A stretch of DNA of 64,000 bases from positions 17,593 through 81,592 of the forward strand of contig NZ_DASYDG010000028.1 of NCBI RefSeq assembly GCF_036499745.1, given 5' to 3'. Below, in pieces: positions 54,194 to 63,246 of this stretch. This stretch comes from Pinirhizobacter sp036499745 (GTDB taxonomy: Bacteria > Pseudomonadota > Gammaproteobacteria > Xanthomonadales > Rhodanobacteraceae). How positions within the stretch are numbered: position 1 is the stretch's first letter; every line of letters starts with the position of its first letter. Under the pieces are notes generated by a model. The model had not been told where the DNA came from. It did no database searches and saw nothing but the letters and a program-made list of their open reading frames with translations. The translations under genes and the position numbers were made by a program.

Positions 54194-54918
54194 CGCAAAC
54201 CATCCTGGTCACTGGCTCCAGCCGTGGCATCGGCCGCGCGATCGCGCTGCGCCTGGCCGAAGCCGGTTACGACATCGTCGTTCATTGCCGATCGCGCCGC
54301 GATGAAGCACTGGCTGTGCAGACACAGGTACAGGCATTGGGACGCGACGCGCGCGTGCTGCAGTTCGACATCGCCGACCGCACCGCCACGGCCGCGGCAC
54401 TGGAAGCGGATATCGCAAGCCATGGCGCGTATTACGGCGTGGTGTGCAATGCGGGCCTTACCCGTGATGGTGCATTCCCCGCCTTGAGCGGCGAGGACTG
54501 GGACAGCGTGCTGCGGACCAACCTGGATGGCTTCTACAACGTGCTGCATCCGCTGGTGATGCCGATGATCCGCCGTCGCGCGCCGGGGCGCATCGTATGC
54601 ATCACCTCGGTGTCGGGCATCATCGGCAACCGTGGCCAGGTCAACTACAGTGCGTCCAAAGCCGGCGTGATCGGCGCGGCCAAGGCGCTGGCTGTGGAGC
54701 TGGCTAAACGGCAGATCACCGTGAACTGCGTGGCGCCCGGATTGATCGACACCGACATGGTGGACGGCGACGTGCCGATGGAAGCGATCCTGGCGATGAT
54801 CCCGATGCAGCGGGTGGGTACGCCCGACGAAGTCGCCGCCGCCGTGCGCTTCCTGATGGGCCCTGACGCCGGGTACGTCACCCGCCAGGTGATCGCGGTC
54901 AACGGTGGGCTTTGCTGA
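54190..54918 (+). CDS. 3-oxoacyl-ACP reductase (FabG-like, polyene operon)
   Basis: 242 residues. Short-chain dehydrogenase: cofactor motif VTGSSRGIGRAIA, NAGLTRDGAF, catalytic Ser in CITSVSGIIGNRGQVNYSASKAG with Tyr and Lys (YSASK), and VAPGLIDTDM. It reduces the beta-keto group after each condensation, with NADPH. Last gene of the overlapped operon. The aryl-polyene counterpart in E. coli is ApeQ. Confidence 0.92.
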   Translation: MTQTILVTGSSRGIGRAIALRLAEAGYDIVVHCRSRRDEALAVQTQVQALGRDARVLQFDIADRTATAAALEADIASHGAYYGVVCNAGLTRDGAFPALSGEDWDSVLRTNLDGFYNVLHPLVMPMIRRRAPGRIVCITSVSGIIGNRGQVNYSASKAGVIGAAKALAVELAKRQITVNCVAPGLIDTDMVDGDVPMEAILAMIPMQRVGTPDEVAAAVRFLMGPDAGYVTRQVIAVNGGLC

Positions 54919-54971
54919 AAAAATACCTGCCGCGGCAGCCGTGCACACAGGCCCTGCGCTAGGCTTGGGCC

Positions 54972-57101
54972 ATGCCGATAACCTTACGACAACGCCTTGT
55001 CGCACTGACCGAATCTGACCGGGCTGCCGACGTCGTCCGCGTCCTGCTGGCGCTCGGCGGCGTGCTGGTGTGGTGCGTGCTGCGAGATGAACGCGCAAGC
55101 GCTGTTCCGGCGATGCTCGGCGTCATCGCGTGTGCCGTTGCCGAAACCGATGATGCATGGAGCGCGCGGCTGCGTGGCCTGGTGGTCACCCTTGCCTGCT
55201 TCGCGTTGGCGGCGTTCACCGTACGGCAAACCATTACCCTGCCCTGGCTGTTCGCCCTCGCCCTGCCCGTGGGAACTTTCGTGCTGGTGATGCTTGGCGC
55301 GGTCAGCGGCCGTTACGCCACGATCGCCGCGGCCACGCTGATCCTCTCGGTGTACATGATGATCGCGTCCGATCCATCGCTGGCCACGGGCGAGCCTTGG
55401 CTCATAACCACAGCGATGCTCCTGGGTGCTGCCTGGTACGGCGTGCTGTCACTGGCCTGGAGCGCGCTCGCGCCGCAGCGGGCAGTTCGCCTGGCGTTGG
55501 CGCGGCTATTCGAGGCGCTGGCCGCACAGCTGGAAGTCAAGGCAGCATTGTTCGAACCGGTGCGGGACCTGGACCGTGACGCCCTGGACATGCAGCTGGC
55601 GTCGCTGTCGGCGCGGACAGTGGACGCACTGAACGAGACACGCATGGTCCTGCTCGATCGGCTCGGCCGCCGCCAGCCGAGGGGTCGCATGGCCGCGCGG
55701 CTACGGCTGTACTTCGCAGCCCAGGACATCCACGAGCGCGTCAGTTCCTCGCATTACCCGTACGAAAAACTGGCCGAGGCGCTGTTCCATAGCGACATCA
55801 TGTTCCGCTTCGGCCGCCTGATCCGCCTGCAATCCATCGCCTGCGGCGCCCGCGCGGAGGAGATCCGGCGCACCTTGCCCCCGGGCTCGCTCGCCCTGCC
55901 CCGGCACGCGCTCGAAGACGTGCGCAGCTCAGTGGAGCTCGGGGCCGGCTCGCGCGATGCCGGCATCGACGAGGCGCTGACCGGGCTGCTACGCAATGTC
56001 GAACGCCTGCAGGAGACACTTACTTCGGGCAACGAGGCAGCACGGGATACCGACTACGCACTGCAGAATCCGGACCCTCCCACCTTCAGCGACGCGCTGG
56101 CAAGGACCCGTGTACAGATCACCCGCCGCTCGATGCGATTTCGCCATGCGGTGCGCCTGTCCGCGGGCATGCTGGGTGGTTACCTGCTGCTGCTCGCCGT
56201 GCACCCGAAGCATGGCTACTGGATCCTGCTCACCACCTTGTTCGTTTGCCAGCCCGGCTACGGGGCTACGCGGCTGCGCCTGCTGCAGCGCGTGGCCGGT
56301 ACCGTGCTCGGCCTGGTGGTAGGCTGGACGTTGCTGCATGTGCTGCCTGGCGGCGACTGGCGCCTGCCCCTGGTGGTGGCGACCGGCGCGGGTTTCTTCG
56401 CCTTCTGGCGCAAGCGCTATACCCTGGCCACCGCCACCATCACGCTGTTCGTGCTGCTTTGCTTCGATGAGCCCGGGGCCAGTTACGGCGCCATCGCGCC
56501 TCGGCTGCTCGATACCCTGATGGGAGCGGCGGTCGCTGCGGCGGCGCTGCGTTTCATCCTGCCCGACTGGCGCGGCCGGAACCTGCCTGACCTCATCGCC
56601 GATGCACTCGCCGCCGATGCAGCCTACCTTCGCCACATCGCGATGCAGTATATGCATGGCAGACACGACGACCTCCCCTACCGCGTGGCCCGCCGCGACG
56701 CACACAACGCACACGCGGCGCTGGCCGGATCCATCAACCAGATGCTGGCAGAACCCACGCACACCCGTACTGCAACTGAGGCAGCCTTGCGGCTCATGAC
56801 CCATTCGCAACAGGTACTGGCCCATCTCTCCACCCTGGGCGCACACCGGGAAGCCTTGCCCGAAGGGGCGGACGGTGCCATGGCGCTGCGGGGGCTTGAC
56901 GAGGTAGCGGACGGCTACGAGCGGCTGGCCCGCCTGGTGCGCGAGGGCCACGCCATCCAGGCCGCAGATGCAGCATGGCTGGGATCGCTTCAATTACAAG
57001 CAAACCAGGCCGCGGGATTGCCGCGCCTGGTGAGCCTGCAGAGCCTGTTGCTGGCGAAGGCCCAAACGGGGTTCACGGACATGGGCGCAGTATCAGGCTA
57101 A
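54972..57101 (+). CDS. FUSC-family inner-membrane protein (YccS/AaeB-like)
   Basis: 709 residues. Two clusters of membrane helices (about 20-165 and 385-520) flank a long soluble helical segment, and a C-terminal helical domain follows; this duplicated layout is that of YccS/YhfK/AaeB proteins. Characteristic segments are the first-half ALAAFTVRQTITLPWLFALALPVGTF and the second-half HPKHGYWILLTTLFVCQPGYGATRLRLLQRVAGTVLG. AaeB exports aromatic acids, so a role next to the polyene genes is possible but unproven. It starts 53 nt after the operon's last gene. Confidence 0.9.
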   Translation: MPITLRQRLVALTESDRAADVVRVLLALGGVLVWCVLRDERASAVPAMLGVIACAVAETDDAWSARLRGLVVTLACFALAAFTVRQTITLPWLFALALPVGTFVLVMLGAVSGRYATIAAATLILSVYMMIASDPSLATGEPWLITTAMLLGAAWYGVLSLAWSALAPQRAVRLALARLFEALAAQLEVKAALFEPVRDLDRDALDMQLASLSARTVDALNETRMVLLDRLGRRQPRGRMAARLRLYFAAQDIHERVSSSHYPYEKLAEALFHSDIMFRFGRLIRLQSIACGARAEEIRRTLPPGSLALPRHALEDVRSSVELGAGSRDAGIDEALTGLLRNVERLQETLTSGNEAARDTDYALQNPDPPTFSDALARTRVQITRRSMRFRHAVRLSAGMLGGYLLLLAVHPKHGYWILLTTLFVCQPGYGATRLRLLQRVAGTVLGLVVGWTLLHVLPGGDWRLPLVVATGAGFFAFWRKRYTLATATITLFVLLCFDEPGASYGAIAPRLLDTLMGAAVAAAALRFILPDWRGRNLPDLIADALAADAAYLRHIAMQYMHGRHDDLPYRVARRDAHNAHAALAGSINQMLAEPTHTRTATEAALRLMTHSQQVLAHLSTLGAHREALPEGADGAMALRGLDEVADGYERLARLVREGHAIQAADAAWLGSLQLQANQAAGLPRLVSLQSLLLAKAQTGFTDMGAVSG

Positions 57102-57186
57102 CCGCGCCCGTTGTGCGTTGCGCCAAGGCCCCCGCCGGCCCGCGCGCTACCATGGGTGGCTTTTCAATGTTTTCCAGGAGCTTTGC

Positions 57187-58344
57187 ATGCGTCCGTTCCC
57201 CCTCGGCGACGATCTCGACACCCTTCGCGAAAGCGTCCACGGCTTCGCCGAGAAGGAAATCGCCCCGCGCGCCGACCGTATCGACCGCGACAACGCCTTC
57301 CCCGACGACCTGTGGGTAAAGTTCGGCGAGATGGGCCTGCTGGGCATGACCGTGGCCGAGGAATTCGGCGGCAGCGGCCTGGGCTACCTGGCGCACCTGG
57401 TGGCGATGGAAGAAATCTCCCGTGCATCCGGTTCCGTGGGCCTGTCCTACGGTGCGCATTCGAATCTCTGTGTGCAGAACATCAATTACAACGGCAACGA
57501 CGCGCAGCGCCGCAAATACCTGCCGAAGCTTTGCAGCGGTGAATGGGTGGGCGCGCTGGCAATGAGCGAGCCGGGCGCCGGTTCCGACGTGGTCGGCTCG
57601 ATGACCTGCCGTGCCGAAGAAAAAGACGGCGTGTGGGTGGCCAACGGCAGCAAGATGTGGATCACCAACGGTCCGGATGCCGACGTGCTGCTGGTGTACA
57701 TGCGCACCGCACCGCGCGCGGCGGGAAGCCGCTGCATGACGGCCTTCATCATCGAAAAGGGCATGAAGGGCTTTTCCACCGCGCAAAAGCTCGACAAGCT
57801 CGGCATGCGCGGGTCCAACACCTGCGAACTGGTGTTCGAGAACTGCGAAATTCCCGCCGAAAACATCGTTGGTGAAGTGAACGAAGGCGTGCGCGTGCTG
57901 ATGGGTGGCCTGGATACCGAGCGCCTGGTGCTCTCTGGCGGCCCGATCGGCCTGATGCAGGCAGCCATGGATTTGACGCTGCCCTATGTGCGCGAACGCA
58001 AGCAGTTCAACGCACCGATCGGTACCTTCGGCATGATGCAGGCGAAAGTGGCCGACATGTACACCGCGTTGCAATCGTCACGCGGCTTTGCCTACATGGT
58101 GGCGCGCCAGTTCGACGAAGGTATCCGCTCACGCATCGATCCGGCCGCGTGCCTGCTCAATGCCAGCACCAACGCTGTGAAGGTGACCCTGGAAGCGATC
58201 CAGGCCTTGGGGGGCAATGGTTACATCAACGAGTTCCCGGCCGGACGCCTGCTGCGCGACGCCAAGCTCTACGAGATCGGCGCCGGCACCAACGAAATCC
58301 GGCGCATGTTGATCGGACGGGAATTGTTCCACGGCAAGAGCTGA
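57187..58344 (+). CDS. liuA: Isovaleryl-CoA dehydrogenase
   Basis: 385 residues from the ATG at 57187 with CAGGAG upstream. Acyl-CoA dehydrogenase with isovaleryl-type features: LSYGAHSNLCVQNI, MSEPGAGSDVVGSM, KMWITNGPDADVLLVY, and GGNGYINEFPAGRLLRDAKLYEIGAGTNEIRRMLIGREL. The catalytic Glu lies in the DTERLVLSGGPIGLMQA helix, as in isovaleryl-CoA dehydrogenases, not near the C-terminus. It makes 3-methylcrotonyl-CoA in leucine breakdown, upstream of methylcrotonyl-CoA carboxylase (found at the window end). Confidence 0.94.
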   Translation: MRPFPLGDDLDTLRESVHGFAEKEIAPRADRIDRDNAFPDDLWVKFGEMGLLGMTVAEEFGGSGLGYLAHLVAMEEISRASGSVGLSYGAHSNLCVQNINYNGNDAQRRKYLPKLCSGEWVGALAMSEPGAGSDVVGSMTCRAEEKDGVWVANGSKMWITNGPDADVLLVYMRTAPRAAGSRCMTAFIIEKGMKGFSTAQKLDKLGMRGSNTCELVFENCEIPAENIVGEVNEGVRVLMGGLDTERLVLSGGPIGLMQAAMDLTLPYVRERKQFNAPIGTFGMMQAKVADMYTALQSSRGFAYMVARQFDEGIRSRIDPAACLLNASTNAVKVTLEAIQALGGNGYINEFPAGRLLRDAKLYEIGAGTNEIRRMLIGRELFHGKS

Positions 58345-58362
58345 TGTTGGAAAGCCCCGACA

Positions 58363-61173
58363 TCAGAAAGCCATGGTGTAGCTCACCATGGCCATCTTCG
58401 AACTGTCGCGGTCACCGAAACGCTGGTCCAGCGACATCTTCAGCCCCGAACGCGGCGTGATGCTCCAGTCGAGCGTGGCGCCCACCAGCGCCGCGTTGCG
58501 CGCCAGGCCGATGCCACCAACCGGGCCCCACGAATCGATGCCGGTGAAGCGGGCGGCGAAGACGTCGCCCTGGGTGGCAAAGGCATGTTGCCAGGCCACG
58601 TGACCGTTCAGGCTTACCCTCCCTCCGGAAGGCAGCAGCCAGTCGCGGCCCGCGCGCAGGCCCGCGCCCGCCTGCCAGCGCGACAGCACCTGGCCATCGG
58701 CGGTCAGGCCAAAGCCCGCCGCGCCCGTTTCACTGAAGCCGCCCCGGTCGATGCGGTCGTACTCGAGGTCGGCATACGGGGTGATCGATACCGCGCCCGT
58801 GGAAAGACGCATGCCGCTCTCGCCATAGGCTACGGCGTAGTGGCCCTGCGAATTGCTCGACACGCCCGTGGCCACTTCACCCAGCTGCACGCCGCGGTAC
58901 ATCGTTTCGCGGTACTGGCCCAGGCCGACGCGGCCCATGGCGTAATACCGGTCACGCACGGTGCCAAGGTATGCGGAGGCTTCCGTGGCATGGCTTCGAC
59001 CCTGGTCCACGCTCTCGGCCAACTGGCCCAGCCCCTGTGACTGGCTGAGCGCGAAACCAACGATGCCGCTGGCGCCAAGCTTGTGGTCCTGACCGACCAG
59101 GAACCCCGAGACATCCACCCCGACGTTGCCGTAACCGCCGCGGCTCATGCCACCGCTATAACCCAGGCGCTGCGTCCAGGCGCCGGCGAGCTGGTTGGAA
59201 GCGAGGCTGGCCATGCGGCTGGACAGCGCCTGGTTGCCTTCATCGATGGCCTCCAGCGTCATCGCAGCGCTGGCGGCATGCAACTGGCCCGACAACGATT
59301 CCAGCGACTTCTGCGCCACTTGCGCCGTGGGCGCCTGCTGGATCATCGCCGCACCCAGCAGAGCGTCGGTGGACACGCCGGAGCCTGGGGTCCTGGCTGC
59401 GGCATCAAGCTGGGTAAAGGCACCTTCCACGCGCTCGGCCGAGCCTAGCGTCACGGGGCGGGAAGAAACGCCGGTAACCTGAGTGACGTTCACGCGCGTG
59501 GTGTCCAGCCATACCTCGTTCGACGCGTACTGCACGGTGGTGCTCAGCATCACGTTCGGCGCTGAACTGACGGTGGCGAAGATACCCGTCACGCCGCCGA
59601 ATGCGGTAAGCACCGACTGGTGCACCGTGCTCACATACCCCGGCGTGGCGCCGGCGAAATAGAGGTTACCGTCAAGCTTGACGGTCCCGCCTACCTGCAA
59701 CACCGCCCCGATATAGGTGGAAAGGGTGGCGCCGGCGGACTGGTTGAAATTGCCTCCCACCGTCACATTGCCCTGCATCCGCACGGTGCCCTGGTTGAGC
59801 AGGTTGCCGCCCACGGCGCTGCCCGATGCGCCGCCCAGTTCAAGCGTACCCAGGGGCCCGGTCTGCACGACGCCGGTGAACGGCTGCAACGCGGTCAAGG
59901 TGCCGCCGTTCACCGTGGTCAGGCCGGTATAGTTATTCGCTCCGCCCAGGGTGAGATGGCCGGTCGTGCCACTGACCACGAGGTTGCCTTCACCGCCAAT
60001 ATCGTTGGCCCAGGTTGAGGTGGTCGTGCCGATGTTGACGGCAAAGTCGCCCCAATCGAACTGCGCCGGCCCAAGGATGGCCTTGCCGACATTGAGCGCG
60101 CCATATCCGAAGGTAGCGTCCGGTCCGGTAGTGCCCAGATCCGTCGCGGTACCGAGCAGGGTCTGCCGCACATTATCGTTGGTGAAGTACGGAAAGGCCG
60201 ACCAAACCACCGCCGCCGCGCCGCTTACCTGGGGCGCGGCGAGCGACGTGCCTTCGTAGACGAAATAGGAAGGGTTGTTCTGGGTGTCGTTCTGGCCGCT
60301 GACGATGACATCGCCCGGCGCGGCCAGACAGTAACTCATGGCCGAACCGCACTGGTTCGAATAGCTGGCCAGTGTCGTCGGGTTATTGCTGTCCAGCGCC
60401 ACGACAGCAAGCCATCCACGGGCAAGGTCGGCGGCACGCGAAGGCAACGCCGCATTGTCGGACGGATTGGCCTTGGAGTCGTTGCCTGCGGCAAATACCA
60501 CCAGTCCTCCACCGGCTATGAAGGGTGCGTAGGCATCGTGGAAACTTTGCGTGGTGGCGGTGGCGGTGGCATCCCAGTACAACCCGCCCCAGGAATTGTT
60601 CATCACCCTGACATGGTTGAGCATGAGCGCATCGTTGACGCGTCCAAGGTAGTCGGCATCGGCACTGCCGGCCTGGTTGCCATTACCCGAGCCATCGTCC
60701 GTCGGTTCCTTGTCGTCGATGATGCGCGCCGAAACAATGGTCGATTCAGGCGCGATGCCGCCGGCGAACTTCTGGAACGGCGTACCGGCGGCGATTTCTG
60801 CCACGGCCGTGCCATGGCCAACCACGTCGTCCACGGTCAGATTGTTCGTCGTCGAATCGACGTAGTTCAGGTTGGCAGTGACGCGCCCGGTCAGCGCCGG
60901 ATGATTGCGGGACACACCCGTGTCGACAATGCCGATGACCACTCCCTGGCCATTGAAACCCGCCGTATGGGCGACATCGGCATGGGTAAGTGCGATCTGC
61001 GCATCGACAGGAGGATTGGGTACCGTGGGAGGAGTCACCGGTGGTGTCACCGGAGGTGTGGTTACCGTTGAGGGCTTGCTGCCCCCACCGCCCGAACAAC
61101 CGGCCAACGCAAGAGCCAAGCACACGCCCACGGCGAGGTCCTTTCGGACCCAGGTATTATCTTTACCCAGCAT
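58363..61173 (-). CDS. Subtilisin-type autotransporter protease
   Basis: 936 residues. Lipoprotein-like signal (ALALAGCSGGGG) then a Thr/Pro/Val linker. S8 protease domain: Asp in GIVDTGVSRNHP, His in VVGHGTAVAEIAAG, Ser in YEGTSLAAPQVSGAAA. Passenger repeats of an autotransporter-associated beta-strand kind (GGANNYTGLTTVNGGTL). C-terminal ~270 residues form the beta-barrel translocator ending in Phe (MAMVSYTMAF). It is probably exposed on or released from the cell surface. It lies convergent with isovaleryl-CoA dehydrogenase and divergent from the thiolase gene. Confidence 0.93.
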   Translation of the reverse strand: MLGKDNTWVRKDLAVGVCLALALAGCSGGGGSKPSTVTTPPVTPPVTPPTVPNPPVDAQIALTHADVAHTAGFNGQGVVIGIVDTGVSRNHPALTGRVTANLNYVDSTTNNLTVDDVVGHGTAVAEIAAGTPFQKFAGGIAPESTIVSARIIDDKEPTDDGSGNGNQAGSADADYLGRVNDALMLNHVRVMNNSWGGLYWDATATATTQSFHDAYAPFIAGGGLVVFAAGNDSKANPSDNAALPSRAADLARGWLAVVALDSNNPTTLASYSNQCGSAMSYCLAAPGDVIVSGQNDTQNNPSYFVYEGTSLAAPQVSGAAAVVWSAFPYFTNDNVRQTLLGTATDLGTTGPDATFGYGALNVGKAILGPAQFDWGDFAVNIGTTTSTWANDIGGEGNLVVSGTTGHLTLGGANNYTGLTTVNGGTLTALQPFTGVVQTGPLGTLELGGASGSAVGGNLLNQGTVRMQGNVTVGGNFNQSAGATLSTYIGAVLQVGGTVKLDGNLYFAGATPGYVSTVHQSVLTAFGGVTGIFATVSSAPNVMLSTTVQYASNEVWLDTTRVNVTQVTGVSSRPVTLGSAERVEGAFTQLDAAARTPGSGVSTDALLGAAMIQQAPTAQVAQKSLESLSGQLHAASAAMTLEAIDEGNQALSSRMASLASNQLAGAWTQRLGYSGGMSRGGYGNVGVDVSGFLVGQDHKLGASGIVGFALSQSQGLGQLAESVDQGRSHATEASAYLGTVRDRYYAMGRVGLGQYRETMYRGVQLGEVATGVSSNSQGHYAVAYGESGMRLSTGAVSITPYADLEYDRIDRGGFSETGAAGFGLTADGQVLSRWQAGAGLRAGRDWLLPSGGRVSLNGHVAWQHAFATQGDVFAARFTGIDSWGPVGGIGLARNAALVGATLDWSITPRSGLKMSLDQRFGDRDSSKMAMVSYTMAF

Positions 61174-61245
61174 TCCTTTAACTCCCCTTGCGTTTTCCTG
61201 GCATCAACGCCATTTACCCAACCCTTGGGCCGATATTCGCATACT

Positions 61246-61316
61246 GTCGCTAAATATCAGCGACCGGGTGCACGTTTGCTGCATGAACACCCCGCTGCGA
61301 TAATCACCTGTTATCG
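61246..61316. promoter_or_regulatory. Two palindromes between protease and thiolase genes
   Basis: GTCGCT (61246-61251) / AGCGAC (61259-61264) with spacer AAATATC, and CGATAA (61298-61303) / TTATCG (61311-61316) with a 7-bp spacer, both perfect, in the divergent promoter region. They could be operator sites for either gene. Confidence 0.4.
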
Positions 61317-61345
61317 ACGGCCCTGCCGTTAACCGGAGTGTTTTG

Positions 61346-62527
61346 ATGAGCGACATGAACGTGGTCATCGCCGGCGCGCGGCGCACGGCAATCGGTTCTT
61401 TCCTTGGCCAGTTCACCGGGGTACCCACGCCCACCCTGGGCGCTACGGCGATCCGTGCCGCGCTTGAGCAGGCGCAAGTTCCTGCGGCAGACGTGAGTGA
61501 AGTGATCATGGGCTGCGTACTGCCCGCCAATCTCGGCCAGGCCCCGGCGCGCCAGGCATCTCTTGCCGCCGGCCTGCCCGTGTCTACCGGCTGCACCACC
61601 ATCAACAAGGTGTGCGGCTCGGGCATGAAGGCGGTGATGCTTGGGCACGACCTGATCCGCGCCGGCTCCGCCACCATCGTGGTTGCCGGCGGCATGGAGT
61701 CGATGACCAACGCACCGCACATGGTCAACGCCCGCACCGGCATCCGCTACGGCGACGGCCAACTGGTGGACCACATGGCATGGGACGGCCTGACCAATCC
61801 GTACGATGGCAAGGCCATGGGCGTGTTCGGCGAATCATGCGCCGACAAATACCATTTCACCCGTGAGGAACAGGATGCCTTCGCCATCACTTCGGTGGAA
61901 CGCGCCAAGGCAGCCCAGTCCAATGGCGGCTTCGCCGACGAGATCGTCAAGGTAAGCGTTACCGGCCGCAAGGGCACGGTGGATGTCGACACCGATGAAC
62001 AACCCGGTCGTTCGGACGTGGCCAAGGTGCCGCAGTTGAAGCCGGCCTTCCGCAAGGAAAACGGCACGATCACCGCGGCAAGTTCCTCCTCGATCTCCGA
62101 TGGCGCCGCGGCGCTGGTACTTACCTCCGAAGGCGAAGCCAACCGGCGCGGCCTGGACGTGCTCGCTACCATCGTCGCGCACGCCACGCATTCGCAGGAA
62201 CCGGAATGGTTCACCACCGCGCCCGTGGGCGCCATCACCAAGGTGCTGGAAAAGGCCGGCTGGAAAGTCGACGACGTCGACCTGTTCGAAGTGAATGAAG
62301 CCTTTGCGGTAGTGCCGATGGCAGCGATGCGCGAATTGGGCATCACGCACGAAAAGATCAACGTCAACGGCGGCGCATGCGCCCTTGGCCACCCGATCGG
62401 GGCCAGCGGTGCGCGCGTATTGGTGACGTTGATCCACGCACTACGCAAGCGTGGGCTGCACCGGGGCGTGGCGTCGCTTTGCATCGGTGGCGGTGAAGCC
62501 ACGGCGGTTGCGGTGCAAATCCCTTAG
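61346..62527 (+). CDS. Acetyl-CoA C-acetyltransferase (thiolase)
   Basis: 393 residues from the ATG at 61346 (CCGGAGTG ahead). Thiolase motifs: nucleophile Cys in TINKVCGSGMKAVM, His in NEAFAVVPMAAMRELG region, and NVNGGACALGHPIGASGARVLVTL with the base Cys/His. It joins or splits acetoacetyl-CoA. In this neighbourhood it fits the end of leucine breakdown, where acetoacetate is formed. Also usable for polyhydroxybutyrate or ketone metabolism. Confidence 0.92.
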   Translation: MSDMNVVIAGARRTAIGSFLGQFTGVPTPTLGATAIRAALEQAQVPAADVSEVIMGCVLPANLGQAPARQASLAAGLPVSTGCTTINKVCGSGMKAVMLGHDLIRAGSATIVVAGGMESMTNAPHMVNARTGIRYGDGQLVDHMAWDGLTNPYDGKAMGVFGESCADKYHFTREEQDAFAITSVERAKAAQSNGGFADEIVKVSVTGRKGTVDVDTDEQPGRSDVAKVPQLKPAFRKENGTITAASSSSISDGAAALVLTSEGEANRRGLDVLATIVAHATHSQEPEWFTTAPVGAITKVLEKAGWKVDDVDLFEVNEAFAVVPMAAMRELGITHEKINVNGGACALGHPIGASGARVLVTLIHALRKRGLHRGVASLCIGGGEATAVAVQIP

Positions 62528-62536
62528 TGAAGATCA

Positions 62537-62568
62537 GGTGCACGTGGCGCGAACGCGCCATGTGCACC
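62537..62568. terminator. Long hairpin after the thiolase gene
   Basis: Arms 62537-62551 (GGTGCACGTGGCGCG) and 62554-62568 (CGCGCCATGTGCACC) pair over 15 bp with one wobble. It starts 9 nt after the stop. There is no T-run, so terminator function is likely but not certain. Confidence 0.5.
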
Positions 62569-62704
62569 GCGTCGAGGCTGCATGCACGATGTTTGCCTGC
62601 CTTTAATGCGCCCTGAAGGGAGACAGGCCCGGCGGTGGCTTATCTACGGAAGCTGCGCTATTAATACGCCCGCCAAACGGCATTCCACGGCTAAGGAGAT
62701 TTCA

Positions 62705-63097
62705 ATGACTGTTACGCGTACCCTACTCGCCTCCGCGCTCGTCGCGTTGCTGGCGGCATGCAGCAACGGCGCGCAGGATTCGGCACAGGATGCCCAGAAG
62801 CAGGCGGCCGATGCCCAGCAGCAGGCCGACAAGGCCCAGCAGGCTGCGGAGTCCGCGCAGAACCAGGCCACCACCCAGGCCGCGCAGCAGGCGCAGAGCT
62901 CGGCTGACCAGGCCAGCCAGGCGGCCAACCAGGCCTCCAATGCCGCCGCTTCCGCCGGCACTTCCGGTGGCGCGATGTCCTCGATGTCCAAGGATGCCGC
63001 CAACAACGCCGCCGACCAGGCTGGCAAGGCTGCCGACAACGCCAAGGACGCGGCGGACAACGCCAAGTCGTCGGCTGACGACGCCAAGAAGCAGTAA
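62705..63097 (+). CDS. Ala/Gln-rich coiled-coil lipoprotein
   Basis: 130 residues from the ATG at 62705, with a strong AAGGAG site. Lipobox LLAACSNG puts the mature Cys near residue 19. The mature protein is a heptad-like low-complexity helix of Ala, Gln, Asp, Ser and Lys (AQDAQKQAADAQQQADKAQ style), similar to Lpp-like or coiled-coil stress lipoproteins. It ends KSSADDAKKQ, and a free Lys terminus is not seen. Function unknown. Followed by a strong terminator, so probably monocistronic. Confidence 0.8.
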   Translation: MTVTRTLLASALVALLAACSNGAQDSAQDAQKQAADAQQQADKAQQAAESAQNQATTQAAQQAQSSADQASQAANQASNAAASAGTSGGAMSSMSKDAANNAADQAGKAADNAKDAADNAKSSADDAKKQ

Positions 63098-63111
63098 TCC
63101 CTCGCGATACA

Positions 63112-63146
63112 AAAGACCGGCCGCCTCGTGCGGCCGGTCTTTTTTT
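63112..63146 (+). terminator. Intrinsic terminator after the lipoprotein gene
   Basis: AAAGACCGGCCGC (63112-63124) pairs with GCGGCCGGTCTTT (63130-63142) around loop CTCGT, followed by seven Ts in all (63140-63146). Confidence 0.95.
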
Positions 63147-63246
63147 GCCCTCGCCCGGCGCGCCCGGCCGCTTATGCTGCACCGCCACGACCGCGCGGCC
63201 GCCAGCACCGCTATGATTACCCGCTGCTCACCAGCGCGGCCTACGC

